This document shows positions 1 to 10,550 of a stretch of DNA of 64,000 nucleotides, piece by piece (position 1 is the first letter of the stretch; every line of letters starts with the position of its first letter). The notes under the pieces are model-generated. The model had not been told where the DNA came from. It made no database searches and worked only from the letters and a program-made list of their open reading frames with translations. The position numbers and the translations under genes were made by a program. Source of the stretch: Ichthyophis bannanicus (taxonomy: Eukaryota > Chordata > Amphibia > Gymnophiona > Ichthyophiidae); assembly GCA_033557465.1 (NCBI GenBank), contig CM066047.1:682001-746000 (forward strand), read 5' to 3'.

Positions 1-1
1 G

Positions 2-1288
2 CACCCGTACCTGGACGACTGGTTGATTCGGGCAAAGTCCAGGGAGGAAAGCGTGGTGGCCACCACTCGTGTGGTGGAGTTCTTGGAGAGCCTCGGTTGG
101 GTAGTGAACGAGGCGAAGAGTCAGCTGTCCCCCTCGCAGAGCTTGGAGTACCTGGGGGCGCGCTTCGAGACTCGACAAGGACGGGTCTTTCTTCCCAGCT
201 CATGGGCGCAGGCCTTGCGCGACCTGGTGCGTCGGTTTCTGGGGCTTTGGGCGCCGATGGCTTGGCAGTACCTGCAGTTACTGGGGACCATGGCGGCTAC
301 AATAGACTTAGTGTTGTGGGCCAGAGCTCATATGCGGCCTTTGCAGAGTGCTCTTCTCAGGCGCTGGTCTCATCAGAGGGATGCGTTGTCGCAGTGTCTG
401 CCCTGTCCGGCGGCGGTGAAGGGCAGCCTTCTTTGGTGGTTGCATCCCGAGAGCCTGACGCAGGGCGTCCCCCTGGAGCCTCCGTGCTGGCGGTTGCTCA
501 CGACGGATGCGAGTCTCGCGGGATGGGGGGCTCATCTCGAAGGCTCGTTTGCACAAGGAACGTGGGCAAAGGAGGAACGACTATGGTCCATAAACCGTCT
601 GGACATGCGCGCAGTCTTTCAGGCTCTGCTGGCTTTTCAGCAGAAACTGCGGCAAGAGGCGGTTCGCGTGCTCTCGGACAACGCGACCACGGTGGCGTAT
701 ATAAATCGGCAAGGCGGCACGAGCAGTGCGGCCCTAGAGGAAGAGGCGAGTGTGCTGCTGGCTTGGGCGGAACGGAATTTGCTGGCCCTGTCGGCTCAGC
801 ACGTCGCTGGAGTCGCCAACGTCGAGGCGGATTATCTGAGTCAGTGCCGCGTGGATCCGGGGGAGTGGGCTCTGCACCCAGACGTTTTCGAGATGATTGT
901 GAGTCGTTGGGGGCTTCCGGTGATGGATCTCATGGCGACCTTGCGGTCGGCAAAGGTGGAGAGATTCTTCAGCAGGTGGAAAGAGTGGATGGCGGAGGGC
1001 CTGGATGCCTTGGCGCAGCAGTGGCCGGTGGAGGGTCTGCTGTATGTCTTCCCTCCCTGGGCGCTAATTGGCAAGGTGGTTCAGCGCATCGAGCGGCACA
1101 AGGGCCAGGTGGTCCTGATAGCGCCCGATTGGCCGAGGAGACCATGGTATGCAGACTCGGTTCGTCTGTTGGTCGACGTTCCGTGGAGGTTGCCTCTTCG
1201 GGAGGACCTGTTGCTTCAGGGTCCCTTGCGCATGCCTCAGGTGGGTCGGTTCTCGCTTACGGCTTGGCTCTTGAGCGGGCGCGGTTGA
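2..1288 (+). CDS. DIRS copy A: RT C-terminus, RNase H and methyltransferase domains (5' partial)
   Basis: One uninterrupted frame runs from the first bases to a TGA at 1286-1288. It begins at RT motif C (YLDD, third to sixth codons, aspartates intact), then the RT thumb. RNase H follows with TDAS near 505-516 and SDN near 676-684. The C-terminal third carries DLMAT near 925, an FPPW box near 1050 and a WP..PWY stretch, as in the methyltransferase domain of DIRS elements. In family terms this protein makes cDNA, removes template RNA and may methylate DNA. The frame is open throughout what is visible, but the N-terminal RT lies outside the window, so function is unknown. Confidence 0.85.
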   Translation, partial: HPYLDDWLIRAKSREESVVATTRVVEFLESLGWVVNEAKSQLSPSQSLEYLGARFETRQGRVFLPSSWAQALRDLVRRFLGLWAPMAWQYLQLLGTMAATIDLVLWARAHMRPLQSALLRRWSHQRDALSQCLPCPAAVKGSLLWWLHPESLTQGVPLEPPCWRLLTTDASLAGWGAHLEGSFAQGTWAKEERLWSINRLDMRAVFQALLAFQQKLRQEAVRVLSDNATTVAYINRQGGTSSAALEEEASVLLAWAERNLLALSAQHVAGVANVEADYLSQCRVDPGEWALHPDVFEMIVSRWGLPVMDLMATLRSAKVERFFSRWKEWMAEGLDALAQQWPVEGLLYVFPPWALIGKVVQRIERHKGQVVLIAPDWPRRPWYADSVRLLVDVPWRLPLREDLLLQGPLRMPQVGRFSLTAWLLSGRG

Positions 1289-2321
1289 CGGCCCGCGGTT
1301 ACTCGGCGGCGGTTATAGACACTCTCCTGCGGTCGCGTCGGAGGTCGACTTCCCTGGCTTATATCCGAGTTTGGCGTGTCTTTGAGAGCTGGTGTTCCGA
1401 TCTCTCAACCCCTTACGAGCTTCGGTGTCCAATGTTCTTTCCTTTTTGCAGGCTGGATTGGATAAGGGCCTTTCGGCCAGCTCCTTGCGGGTGCAGTTGG
1501 CGGCTCTCTCCTGTTGTCGGGGAAAGATTCAAGGTCAGGTGATCGCAGCGCATGGCGATATTCGTCGGTTCTTGCGAGCGGTGTTGTTGCTCAGACCGCC
1601 AAGGCGGACTGTTCTTCCTCCGTGGGATCTTAATTTGGTCCTGAACGTCTTGGTTGGGGAACCCTTCGAGCCATTAGGACGGGCTTCACTCAAGGATTTG
1701 ACGCTCAAGACGGTGTTTCTCGTGGCGATATGTTCGGCCAGGAGGATTTCCGAGCTGCAGGCGCTCTCTTGCCGGGAGCCTTTTTTGACTTTCTCTGCGG
1801 ACAAGGTGGTCTTGCGTACAGTACCCGCCTTTTTGCCAAAGGTGGTGTCCGCTTTTCATGTTAATCAAGTGGTGTCGCTCCCGGTGTTTTCCGCCGAGCA
1901 GGGAGCTCACGCAGGTGGACGTTTGCACCGGTTGGATGTGCGGAGAGTGCTCAAGAAGTATCTTGGTCGTACGGCGTCGTTTCGGAAGTCGGACAGGCTT
2001 TTTGTCGCATTCGGAGGCCCGCGGAAGGGCGAGGCGGCGGCGAAGTCTTCCATTTCTCGGTGGCTCAAGGAGGCGATTGCTTCGGCCTACATTTTGAGAG
2101 GCAGAGCGGTGCCGGTAGGGTTGCGTGCGCATTCCACGAGAGCGCAGGCAGCCTCGTGGGCGGAAGTTAGCCTAGTGCCGGCGGCGGATATTTGTAGGGC
2201 GGTGACCTGGTCCTCGTTACATTCTTTTGCTTGGCATTATCGCTTGGATGTGCAGGCACGCAGGGATAGTTGTTTTGGATCAGCCATCCTTCAGGCTGGG
2301 ATCTCAGGCCCCTCCCGTTGA
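1240..2321 (+). pseudogene. DIRS copy A tyrosine recombinase (one frameshift)
   Basis: Start overlaps the end of the RT-RNase H-methyltransferase frame, the usual DIRS arrangement. The first 50 or so codons, from about GSVLAYG, lie in one frame. Near 1400 the reading moves to another frame, which stays open to the TGA at 2319-2321. Box I (SARRISEL, near 1737-1760), box II (HSTR, near 2130-2141) and the box III tyrosine (WHYRLD, near 2233-2250) are all present. The recombinase would integrate circular cDNA without target duplication. This is the only copy here in which all three catalytic elements read intact, although the upstream one-base shift breaks it. The exact shift position is uncertain by about 20 bases. 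Confidence 0.85.
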
Positions 2322-2349
2322 GATTTACTGCTTTATTACATCCTCTGTC

Positions 2350-2441
2350 TTTCCAGGACTGGACTAGAGGGACGCTAAGGAAGAGTAAATTAGACTTACC
2401 TGCTAATTGTTGTTCCTTAAGGAACTCTAGTCCATTCCCGG
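2350..2441 (+). repeat. DIRS A internal complementary region (ICR)
   Basis: The second half, from about 2385, is the reverse complement of the element's right end at 2968-3016. The first half (GACTGGACTAGAGGGACG) is the reverse complement of the left end seen in copy F at 50728. Joined, it is complementary to a right-end/left-end circle junction, the known DIRS role for this region. Confidence 0.8.
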
Positions 2442-2864
2442 ATCCCTCCCGTTCAGTGGGTGTTAGCCAGCCTGAAGTGTCCACAGGCGGGGGAGAGTGA
2501 GATTGACAGCTGGTGAACCCGTGCAGTTTTCAAAAAAAAAAAAAAAACGGAAAGAAGAAAACAACCAAACGGAACACTTGGTCCCGTGAATATATTTCCG
2601 TACCCACTACACTTTCAGGGCGCTCTGGGGGTAGCGGAGATGGGAAGCGCTCTCAGAGGGGATCTCTGTGGTGTTGGCGGCAGGCGGCTGGGGCGCAGAG
2701 GAACCGGGCTTCCGCCCTTCCGTTCCGCGTCCGTTATAGGGCGCGCCCTGGCTCTATCCTTTTCTTAGAGATATATCTCTATCTGTACATAATTGTTTTG
2801 TATAGGTTTTTGAAATAACTACTACTTTGTTGCTCTGCTGAGTCTGCTTTGTCAATAGGTGCTG

Positions 2865-3016
2865 GTGAAAGGGGGTGGAGCGAGCCTATTTGTACCAGTG
2901 ACATCACGACGATGACATCTTTCAGTCTCCAAAGCTGCTGGTGGAGGTTGACAACTCTATCTTTCCGGGACTGGACTAGAGTTCCTTAAGGAACAACAAT
3001 TATCAGGTAAGTCTAA
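2865..3016 (+). repeat. DIRS A right inverted terminal repeat
   Basis: Its last 50 bases invert the ICR sequence. It ends in CAGGTAAGTCTAATTTA and is followed directly by CR1 3'-end sequence. Between the recombinase stop and this repeat lie about 540 bases of untranslated DNA, including an A-tract near 2529-2543. Confidence 0.75.
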
Positions 3017-3262
3017 TTTAGTGTAGCTGGGTTTAAAAAAGGTTTGGACAAGTTCCTGGAGGAAAGGTCCATAAACTATTATTAAGAAGTGACCGAAGAT
3101 ATCAATGCTTGACCCAGTACCAAGCATTGTGGAACTTGTGTCTCTTGGGGAAACTGCTAGGTACATATGACCTAGATTGGCCACTGTTGGAAACAGAATA
3201 CTGGGCTTGATGGACCTTGGTCTGACCCAGTATGGCATATCTTATGTTCTTATGTTCTTATT
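3017..3262 (+). mobile_element. CR1 LINE 3' end fragment
   Basis: It matches the last 250 bases of the CR1 copies ending at 14168 and 47670. It has the end of the RT frame ([14 protein letters not shown]), the shared 3' UTR wording and the terminal 8-base repeat TTCTTATG. It abuts the DIRS A right end, so DIRS A probably inserted into this CR1; the 5' part would lie left of the window. Confidence 0.85.
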
Positions 3263-3765
3263 TGGATGCCCAGTTTTCCAATTTATCAAGGTCCTCTTGC
3301 AATTTTTCACAATCTTATTGTGTTTTAACAACTTTGAATGTGTCATCTGCAAATGTGATCACCTCACTCGTTATATTCATAAATGACCTAGAAATGAGAA
3401 TGTTAAAGCAGTGGACCCAGCTCAGATCCCTGCGGTACTCTGCTATTTACTTTTCTCCATTGAGAAAATTGGCCATTTAGCTCTACTCTCTGCTTTCTAT
3501 CTTTTAACTAGTTCCTGATCCACAAAATTACACTGCCTCCAATATTATGACTTTTTAATTTTGCCAAGAGTCTCATGAGGGACCTTGTCAAAGGCTTTCT
3601 GAAAATCCAGATACACTATATCAACCTGCTCACCTTTGTCTACCTGTTTATTCTCACCTTCAAAAAAAGATAACGGATTAGTAAGACAAGACTTTCCCTT
3701 GGCTAAATCCGTTGGCTTTCTTCCATTAAACCTTGACTATGTATATGATCAGTTTTAGGTCAGAG

Positions 3766-3831
3766 TTTAGGTCAACTATCCAGAGGATCGCCAGGAGTCG
3801 ACACTGACTTAACAGCACTTAACAACATAAT
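3766..3831 (+). mobile_element. RTE LINE 3' tail fragment nested in CR1
   Basis: About 65 bases resemble the final bases of the RTE element ending at 62411: a CAACTATCCAGAGG-type stretch followed by an ACTTAACA ending. CR1 sequence is found on both sides, with a few bases lost at the join. This looks like a severely 5'-truncated RTE insertion. Confidence 0.6.
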
Positions 3832-3925
3832 GGTTTCTACTATTTTGCCTGGTACTGACGTTAAACTCACCGGTCTGTAGTTTCCCGGATCACCCCTGGA
3901 ACCCTTTTTAAATATTGGCAGTAAA

Positions 3926-4028
3926 TTTATTTATTTTATTTATTTAGCTGTATTTATATCCCGCTTTTCACCGGGTCAAAGCTGTCAATTGGGAGATACA
4001 TTTAACACGAGGGGATATGACACACATA
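3926..4028 (-). mobile_element. SINE/LINE 3' tail fragment
   Basis: A TTTA-repeat head is followed by a tail of the 'tatataccgc' type seen at 8121, 21050 and 59836. On the minus strand this is the 3' end of a short interspersed element. No promoter boxes remain. Confidence 0.6.
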
Positions 4029-4364
4029 TTTTATTTATTTATTTATTTAGTATACATTTGTATACCGCTACTTCCAGCGATCAGCAGCGGCTTGATTACA
4101 GATTGGAAATTGTCAAATCATGACAGGAAATTTTTGAGGTATAAACACATTGATTAGACAGGAAAGCACAGCACACAGAGAACTATTTTACAGGGAACAT
4201 GGGCTATGGAGGGTTAAGTGGCTTGCCCAAGACCACAAGGAGCACCTGTGGGACTAGAAACCCCAGTCCTTCCGGCCCAAGGTTGCTGTCCTCTAGTGGG
4301 ATTTGAACCCCCGACCTTCCGGCCCGAAGTACCTTGCCCCAACCACTAGGCCACTCCTCCACTC
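4029..4364 (-). mobile_element. tRNA-derived SINE, minus strand
   Basis: Read on the minus strand it starts near 4360 with GGAGGAGTGGCCTAGTGGTT (A-box-like). The B box GGTTCAAATCCC lies near 4297-4310. The body includes the GGGCAAGCCACTTAACCCTCC core, and a TTTA/TAAA tail lies at 4029-4050. It matches the complete plus-strand copy at 25890-26181. It is a Pol III-type element, not a tRNA gene. Confidence 0.8.
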
Positions 4365-4381
4365 CATATATGCTAATACGT

Positions 4382-4556
4382 ACAGGGAACATGGGCAATG
4401 GAGGGTTAAGTGGCTTGCCCAAGACCACAAGGAGTGCCTATAGGACTAGAAATCCCAGTCCCTCCAGCCTGAGATTGCTGTCCCCAGGTGGGACTTGAAC
4501 CCCCAGCCCTCCGGCCTGAAGTACCTTGTCCTAACCACTAGGCCATTTTCCACTCT
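4382..4556 (-). mobile_element. tRNA-derived SINE fragment, minus strand
   Basis: This is a second, shorter copy of the same SINE head region. It has the GGGCAAGCCACTTAACCCTCC core near 4400-4425 and a B-box-like GGTTCAAGTCCC near 4491-4502. It sits head-to-tail beside the previous copy, 17 bases away. Confidence 0.7.
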
Positions 4557-4635
4557 TCAGGTACTACAGATGATTTTAATGATATGTCACAGATTCCTAA
4601 TAGTATGTATGCAATCTCATAATTCAGTTATTTAA

Positions 4636-4840
4636 CCCTTTGAAGGCCTACTTTAAATTTGTAATCCACATTCTGCAGCCGGGTTAATTTTTGCATATTT
4701 CAGGAAAATTTTACTCGTCTTATTCAATATGCTTGAATAGTGATTTTCCTTCTGCTATGGTCATGTATTATATACCATTTGATAGGAATATTTAGTCAGA
4801 ATTTTGGATCCCGAGAGTTTTGCGCTCGGCCTGGAAAGGG
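4636..4840. mobile_element. piggyBac-type MITE with TTAA target duplication
   Basis: A 205-base segment starts CCCTTTGAAGGCC and ends GGCCTGGAAAGGG. These ends are 13-base inverted repeats with two mismatches. TTAA flanks both sides (4632-4635 and 4841-4844), and CR1 sequence resumes on each side. TTAA duplication with CCCTTT-type ends is the piggyBac hallmark. The element has no coding capacity. Confidence 0.75.
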
Positions 4841-5645
4841 TTAAATACCTTCTGATGTATACCATCCGGTCCAGGTGATTTGCTACTCTTCAATTTATCA
4901 AATAGTTGTAATTCATCTTCCCAGTTTATTGGTATTTCTTTGAATTCTTCCAATACATCACCTTTATATACCATTTCAGGCACAGGTAAATTCCTGTATC
5001 TTCTCCAGTAAAGACCAAAGCAAAGAATTCATTCAGTCTCTCCACTATGGCCTTGTCCTCAGTGTCTCTTTTACTCCTCTAACACCCTGTGGTCCAACTG
5101 ACTCTTTCACAGGTGTTTTGTTATGAATGTACTTGAAAAGGTTTTTATTGTGCATTGTTGCTTCCATGGCTAGCTTTTTTTCTCTTTGCCTGCCTTATCA
5201 ATGCCTTGCATCTAATTTGGCAGTGCTTATGTTAACTGTTTTAGTCATTTGGCTTCTTTTTCCATTTCCTGAAAGATTCTGTTTTGGCAGCAACAGTCTC
5301 TCTGACCTCGCTTTTAAACCATGCTGTCAGTTTTTTTGACTTCCTTCCACTTTTCTTAAAACATGGAATGCAGCTGGTCTGGGCTTCCAAGATAGCATTT
5401 TTAAACAACATCTATACTTGATGTAAACCTTTAACCTTTGCAGCAGCTCCTTTAATTTTTTTCTTAATTTTTCCTCATTTTATCAATGTGTCCCTTTTGG
5501 AAGTTAAATGATAGTACTGTGGTTTTCCTTGCCATCCTTTTTTTCATTTATTAAATCAAATGTGATCATGCTATGATCACTATTGCCAAATAGCCCCAAC
5601 ACCTTTATCTGTTGCACCAGATCCTGCGTGCCACTAAGGACTAGG

Positions 5646-6566
5646 TCTTGCAGGCCTTGTCTGCAAGGGAGCTTTTCTTGACTGTTTTGAGGGCTTCTGT
5701 CTCCTTGGAGACTGTGCCATTCTTTCTCCTAAAAGTGCTGTCCTCTTATTTGAACCAGACTGTCATTCTGTCTTCCTTCTTGGGGAAAGATAAGTACTCT
5801 TGCTGCACTGGTGATGTGAGAAGGGTATTGATCCAATGCCTGTAAATTACTAATCCCTCCTTCTATTCAGGTCATCTCTTTGACTTCCTCAATGATACGA
5901 GGAAGGGACTGGCAGGGGTTAAGTCCTTTTTTGTCCACTGTATTCTAGAGGACATTGGGTCAGCATACATTCAGTACAGGCTTACTACTCAGGAGGAAGG
6001 CACAGCTCACCCATTTAGGATGCAGACCTCCTGATCAGAGGTTGCCTTAGTGTTTCCGGAGGACATCAGTAAAATGGCTAGCAGGTCTTCACCGAGTACC
6101 TTTGTGAAGCGCTACAGGTTGCTTGTAGGGGATTGGTACATATGGCACCTTTAGCAGGGCATTCCTATCCAGTGTGTCTTCCTCCTACCCTGGGTCTTGA
6201 CTGCTTGAGTATATTCTACTTATTCAGACTGGTCTAGCAGGATAAGGAAGGAGAAATTTTACATGATTTTCTCTCCTTGAATCCGGCTAAGAGCAGTCCA
6301 GGATCCACTCTGAAAGACTTGTACATGTTTGGGAGCGCTGCTGCTTTTTAATTGCATTGTCATTTTCAGTGTCTGGCACTTACTGTAAGAGAGACAAATG
6401 TTTGCAATTTTTGGTTGTTTAACAACACTGGTAGTCTTTTTTTCTTTCTTTTTTTTTTCCTGAGAGTTTCAGCCTTGCTCAGTCTGTCTCTACCTGCTGA
6501 CAAGGGAGCATGACCCATTTGTTTGCATTGGTCTAGCAAGTTTCAAGGAAAGAAAATTATCAGGTA
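5646..6566 (+). mobile_element. DIRS remnant: recombinase box I region, ICR and right end
   Basis: The frame at 5648-5845 resembles the recombinase just after box I (LQALSARELF, then LKVLSSYLNQ). Later text to about 6200 keeps further decayed pieces, including a SCRSSPSTFVKRY-like box III context. An ICR-like inverted segment lies at 6228-6310 (ACTGGTCTAGCAGGATAAGG). The right-end counterpart lies at 6528-6566 (TTGGTCTAGCAAG, then TTATCAGGTATG). The terminal sequence differs from copies A and B, so this is another subfamily. It has no usable reading frame. Confidence 0.7.
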
Positions 6567-8120
6567 TGTGTGAAGTTGTGTTTTTTTTTTCTCACCAGCC
6601 CCCTTAGTCTGTTCTTTTTCTCTCCCCAACCGTTTTTCACCTTCCATAGCTTTCCCTGTGTCTAAGGTAGATGGTTTCCCCTAGCTATTTTTCCTTCTCC
6701 CCTGTTTAATGGCATAGAGCCACCACTCCATGGCTTGTTGTGACTGAAAGTGAAGAGCTGCTGCATTCAAACTTCCTGATTGGGTGGCAAGTTCAACAGC
6801 ATCTGAAGGTTACCCTGGTGGCATCTTGGGGGCCAACTCTAAAGAACAGGACTCTTAGGAGGTTCTGAGACCATGTTTTGAAAATCACTACTGTAGTATC
6901 CTGTGGTCCTGGTTGAGGATTATAGGAACAGTTTAAAAAAAAAAAAAAGGGGGGGGGGAGCCTCATCTGTATCCATGAGTCTATTCCAAGCACCACTGCT
7001 CATCTTGAGTGGTAGCATCCCATCAAACCTGTCCTCTTAAAGATACAAAGGTGACCTGGCAGAAACCTTTTTACCAAGGCTCTCAATGCAGACAACTCCT
7101 AAGACCCTGTGCCATAAAGGGAAATATCTGATAGGGTAATGCAGCGTAAGCTAAGCAGTGCTTGGGGGAGAAGAGTGGGTGATGGGGATACAAGAAGAAA
7201 GATGTCCCCTTGAGCTGCTACCTGCTCTTACCTAATTAGACATCCGTGCTAGAAAACAAAATAGACTTGTTTGAGGTCCTGCTCTACCACATCTCGGTGT
7301 CAGTGGTGGTAGTTTCCCTACTTCATCTACAGTTTAGCCAGAAGGACCTGTGGAATTGTGCCAGTTCAGTAGTTTGTAAATAATTCAGATAGCAACTGAC
7401 ATAGCTAGATTGCATTACATTACTTTGAATAGATATTTTATTAGATGACACAGCTTTTGAAAATGTTCATAAGTTGGCAGTGCCAAATAGATTATTTTCA
7501 TTGCCTAGTCTTATTCTTGCTGTACTATTGCTGAAAATATTCTGTGTCTAATTTCATAAGCTTTGTTCTTTCATGAATAAGTTCTTAGGAAGTCTTTAAT
7601 ATCATAACTTTTAAGTAGTTATATGGGCATATAAACATACTAGGAAAGTAAAACGTCAACACACTGCCTTGGAAAACAGCAATAAATACCTTTTATTACA
7701 AAAGCTGTAACCTGTGCCAGTAGCAAATGGAATTTTCCATTGCATACAAACTTCTAGATAGAAATATTGTGAGAAATCGTATGTCAGTGTTTCATAATTT
7801 AACTTAGAACATTTGAGATTTTTAACTTGTTTTGTAGTTTACATGTGTTCCTCTCGAAGTCAAGCTTTGAAAACCCACAAATTAATCATACTAGTACTGC
7901 TACTGAATGTATGCAGTATTTAAAAGGAGTAATAGGATTTATTGTATCTGACTACTTTTTCTCCAAAGAGCTTATTTTATTTATTTTTATTAATTTATTT
8001 AAAAATGTTATCCACTGTTCTAGAAAGGATACAATGAATACACATAAAACACAAAATGTAAATTAGGACTCCACTTTGTTAATGCACATACTAACATACA
8101 TATGCACTTAAATGTAAGTA
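6567..8120. other. no gene recognised
   Basis: AT-rich sequence with many stops in all frames. A run of A followed by G lies at 6935-6959. Nothing else is recognisable; it may be old repeat or host intergenic DNA. Confidence 0.5.
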
Positions 8121-8420
8121 CCTTTTTTTTTATTTATTTATTTATTTAACACTCATTTATATACCGCATCTTCCAGAGATCAGATGCAGTTTACAGTAAA
8201 CAACAATCAACAAAGCAGGGTTTGTTTTACATAGAACGTCTTATATCAATGAACATAGTATAAGCCAAACAGTAATGCAAAATACAGAACAGAATAAACT
8301 ATGTACAGGTACAAGTATGTGGGCATTATCCAAACAGTGTATGCCAATACAGAACAGAGTAAACCATATACATTTATTTACAAATATGCGGACATTAGAG
8401 ATTGAATCATCATGTATTTT
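8121..8420 (-). mobile_element. SINE/LINE-type tail with internal duplication
   Basis: A T-run and (TTTA)n are followed by CATTTATATACCGCATCTTCCAGAG-like text, the same tail type as 4029 and 21050. Downstream, about 60 bases are repeated approximately twice, both units starting ACAGAACAGA(A/G)TAAAC (near 8285 and 8350). Confidence 0.5.
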
Positions 8421-9549
8421 CATCTATTTATGTTATTTAACTAAGTGAGTAGGCTTTTGTTTGACTCGATCACTTAACTAGTTAGCCTTTATCTAGATCG
8501 AGTGAGGGGTTATTTATGATGTTGTAGTGCTTGGTAAATTTTTGTCCATTCAAGAGCAATGCAGACCAGTGGGATTTGTTACCTGCCAACTGGTGGAGAT
8601 AGAGCAAATCCACTCACTTCCCGTATGTATGCTGGTTCAGCCAGAAGTCTATGTGTATTCTGTTCCCAGCAGATGGGAGAGATGACTGACATGCAAGGCC
8701 AAAGAGGTTCTGACAGGCCAAGCAGGCTCTGCTCCCACACTCCATGGGTCCTGGAAGCCAGGCAGGAATTTAAGGCTTTAGGGTTTCCTGCTTGGGGTTT
8801 TGTTCATAGAATTTGTCAGCTGCAAGTTTCTAATCTCCATCCCCTAGGGTCATGGAATTGATTCCCAGTGAACCCCCCACACTACTACCAAGAAAAAAAG
8901 GGTACAGTAAAGATCCAGAGAGAGTTCAACAGGAATGAAGGCAGCAGACACTGCCGGTGGTATTGCAGGTTTCAGGGAAATTCCAGAGGCATTGGCTCCC
9001 CTGCATCCCTGCGGAAATGAAGTGTTGCAGGGTTACAAATCACTTTCGTGGCCTTTACGTGCAGATAATGGAATTTTTACGGACAAATTACCACCATGCC
9101 AAATGCAGAAAAGAGATGGACGCATGCATAAGCAGCAAAAAAAAAAAAAAAAAAGTGCACAGACTGTCAACTGATATGCAAATGAATTGCATGTATTCAA
9201 ATAGCATGGTAATAAGGTTTGCCCCTGATGCAGAGAAACGCATAGAGGATTACCCAATCAGGCATAAAGTTCAAGTGTTACTCCTACGTCTGGTTAGGAG
9301 GTGACATTAAATTCTAGCCCGTCTCAAGACAGTTTCAATGTTCTCTGAACTGCTACCGTCGGTGTAGTGACCTTCAGCATGTATCACGGGGCGTGTATTC
9401 GTCAGTGTATAAACTTTGGTGTTGAAGAAGAAATGTCTTTTGCTGGTTATACTCAGTGAAAAGCTAGACAAAGAAATGGGGAGAACTGAGACCCAAGAGG
9501 GAGGATGAAGATGTATGTGCTGCACCCTTCATCATGAGGCCTTGCAGAT
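8421..9549. other. no gene recognised; possible decayed repeat
   Basis: At 8560-8850 there are phrases such as CAGCAGATGGGAGAGA and GCTGCAAGTTTCTAATCTCC. These recall DIRS inverted-repeat regions but do not pair with a partner here. A poly-A run lies at 9138-9154. CCTGATGCAGAGAAACGC at 9223-9240 recalls hammerhead-like ends of amphibian retroelements but lacks stem II. No reading frame is convincing. Confidence 0.4.
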
Positions 9550-10545
9550 GGCGCCTATTCAGAACAAGGGTAGCACTGGATGGCCTCCCAGAGAGGCATG
9601 TCATGTGGAACTACCATTTATGCAGACAAGCCATGTTGTCCTTGTATGAGGAAATTAGAGATAATTGATCCAGCCACTGCTCATGGGCATGCCACTTGTC
9701 ACCTTAAATTTTTTGGGCACTGGATCATTCCAAAATGTTGTTGGGCTGGCCTGTGGCATGGACCAGTCATCATTTTCAAGGCATTTCAAGCAGGTATTGC
9801 ATGCCTTGAAAAATCACATTGGGGAGCATATCCAGTACCCAGAGCAGGAGTTTGAAGGGTGACTTTTTTTTTTGTGTTTGTTTTTTTTAATATTGCTGAA
9901 ATACCAAATGCGATTGGAGCAATAGAAGACTGCACCGATGTAGCCTTAATACCCCCAACAGACAGAGAAATGGCATTCTAGAACAGGGAAAGCTTCCACT
10001 CAATTTCTGAGTGGAATGTCGTGCACATGAAGATCCTGAATGTGGTCTCCAAGTTCCCAGGCAGCTGTCAATGCCTTTATCCTCTCCAACTCGGCACTCG
10101 GTTGCAACTTTGAAGAGTGAAAGTATGGTGAAGTTTGGCTCCTGGGTAAGTGTTGCATAGGTGTATTGAAACTTTGGGAAGAGGAAACAGCTGTAAGTTT
10201 TTGTATATTATATAAGCCATTATATATTATGCTGTTATACCATTGTATATTGTACTATTATATAAGCTGTTTTGGTTCTTTTTAGTGCGTAGGTGATGCT
10301 GGATATGGGTGTAAGTTCTGATTGATTGACTCCTCTGCTTTCACCGCACACACCTGTGAAGATGCGCTACAATGAGGCACACATTGCTACATGGTGTGTG
10401 ATAGAGCACACCTTTGGGGTCCTCAAGAGTCTCTTCCATTATCTGGACCATTCTGAGGGGGCATTGCAATACGCACCTGAAAAGGTTGGGTACATTGTTG
10501 CAGTGTGCTGCATACTGCACAACATAGCTCTGAAACATGGAATGC
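9550..10545 (+). pseudogene. Harbinger (PIF/HARBI1-like) transposase relic with intron
   Basis: Three blocks align with the HARBI1-like family. At 9665-9860 is an N-terminal helix-turn-helix-like block (NFLGTGSFQNVVG, then a phrase ending YPEQEFEG). At 9895-10145 is the central catalytic block, readable across frames (IGAIDGTHVAL, then an NRKSFHS-like phrase, a PGSCHDA-like phrase and WLLG). At 10326-10545 is the C-terminal block (MRYNEAHIATWCVIEHTFG, YAPEKVGYIVA, CCILHNIALKHG). It would cut and paste a DNA transposon, with nuclear action. Stops and shifts, including a TGA near 10320, break it. The terminal inverted repeats were not found. Confidence 0.85.
10146..10292 (+). other. putative intron inside the Harbinger transposase
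   Basis: The conserved phrase WLLG-DAGYG is split exactly here. TGGCTCCTGG ends at 10145, the segment opens GTAAGTG and closes TGCGTAG, and GTGATGCTGGATATGG resumes the frame. The 147-base length, GT...AG ends and an upstream pyrimidine stretch fit a spliceosomal intron. Confidence 0.65.
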
Positions 10546-10550
10546 CACAG

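Larger units (their letters stand above)
2..3016 (+). mobile_element. DIRS-like retrotransposon, copy A (3' half)
   Basis: This is the right-hand part of a tyrosine-recombinase retrotransposon; the window opens inside its reverse transcriptase. In order it holds the RT C-terminus, RNase H, a Dam-like methyltransferase domain, an overlapping tyrosine recombinase, an internal complementary region near 2350-2441 and a right inverted terminal repeat ending at about 3016. The DNA is GC- and CpG-rich, unlike the AT-rich flank, which suggests fairly recent insertion. Gag and the left repeat lie outside the window. The right end abuts a CR1 tail with no visible target duplication, as expected for recombinase-mediated integration. 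Confidence 0.9.
3263..5645 (-). mobile_element. CR1 LINE, minus strand, heavily interrupted
   Basis: Read on the minus strand this covers CR1 from the endonuclease C-terminus (near 5560-5640) through the RT to a point just after the active-site region (near 3263). It lacks the 3' tail. Many stops and indels make it a relic. It is interrupted by an RTE tail (3766-3831), SINE sequence (3926-4556) and a TTAA-flanked MITE (4636-4840). Each interruption was recognised because the CR1 sequence resumes as in the copies at 45556 and 58441. Confidence 0.85.

Noticed and set aside
97..1542. Long plus-strand frame overlapping DIRS A
   Set aside because: Its Gly/Ser/Arg-rich text is a shadow of the RT-RNase H-methyltransferase frame; only the last part (from about 1240) is real recombinase sequence.
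9223..9240. Hammerhead ribozyme
   Set aside because: CCTGATG and GAAAC are only a few bases apart, leaving no room for stem II.
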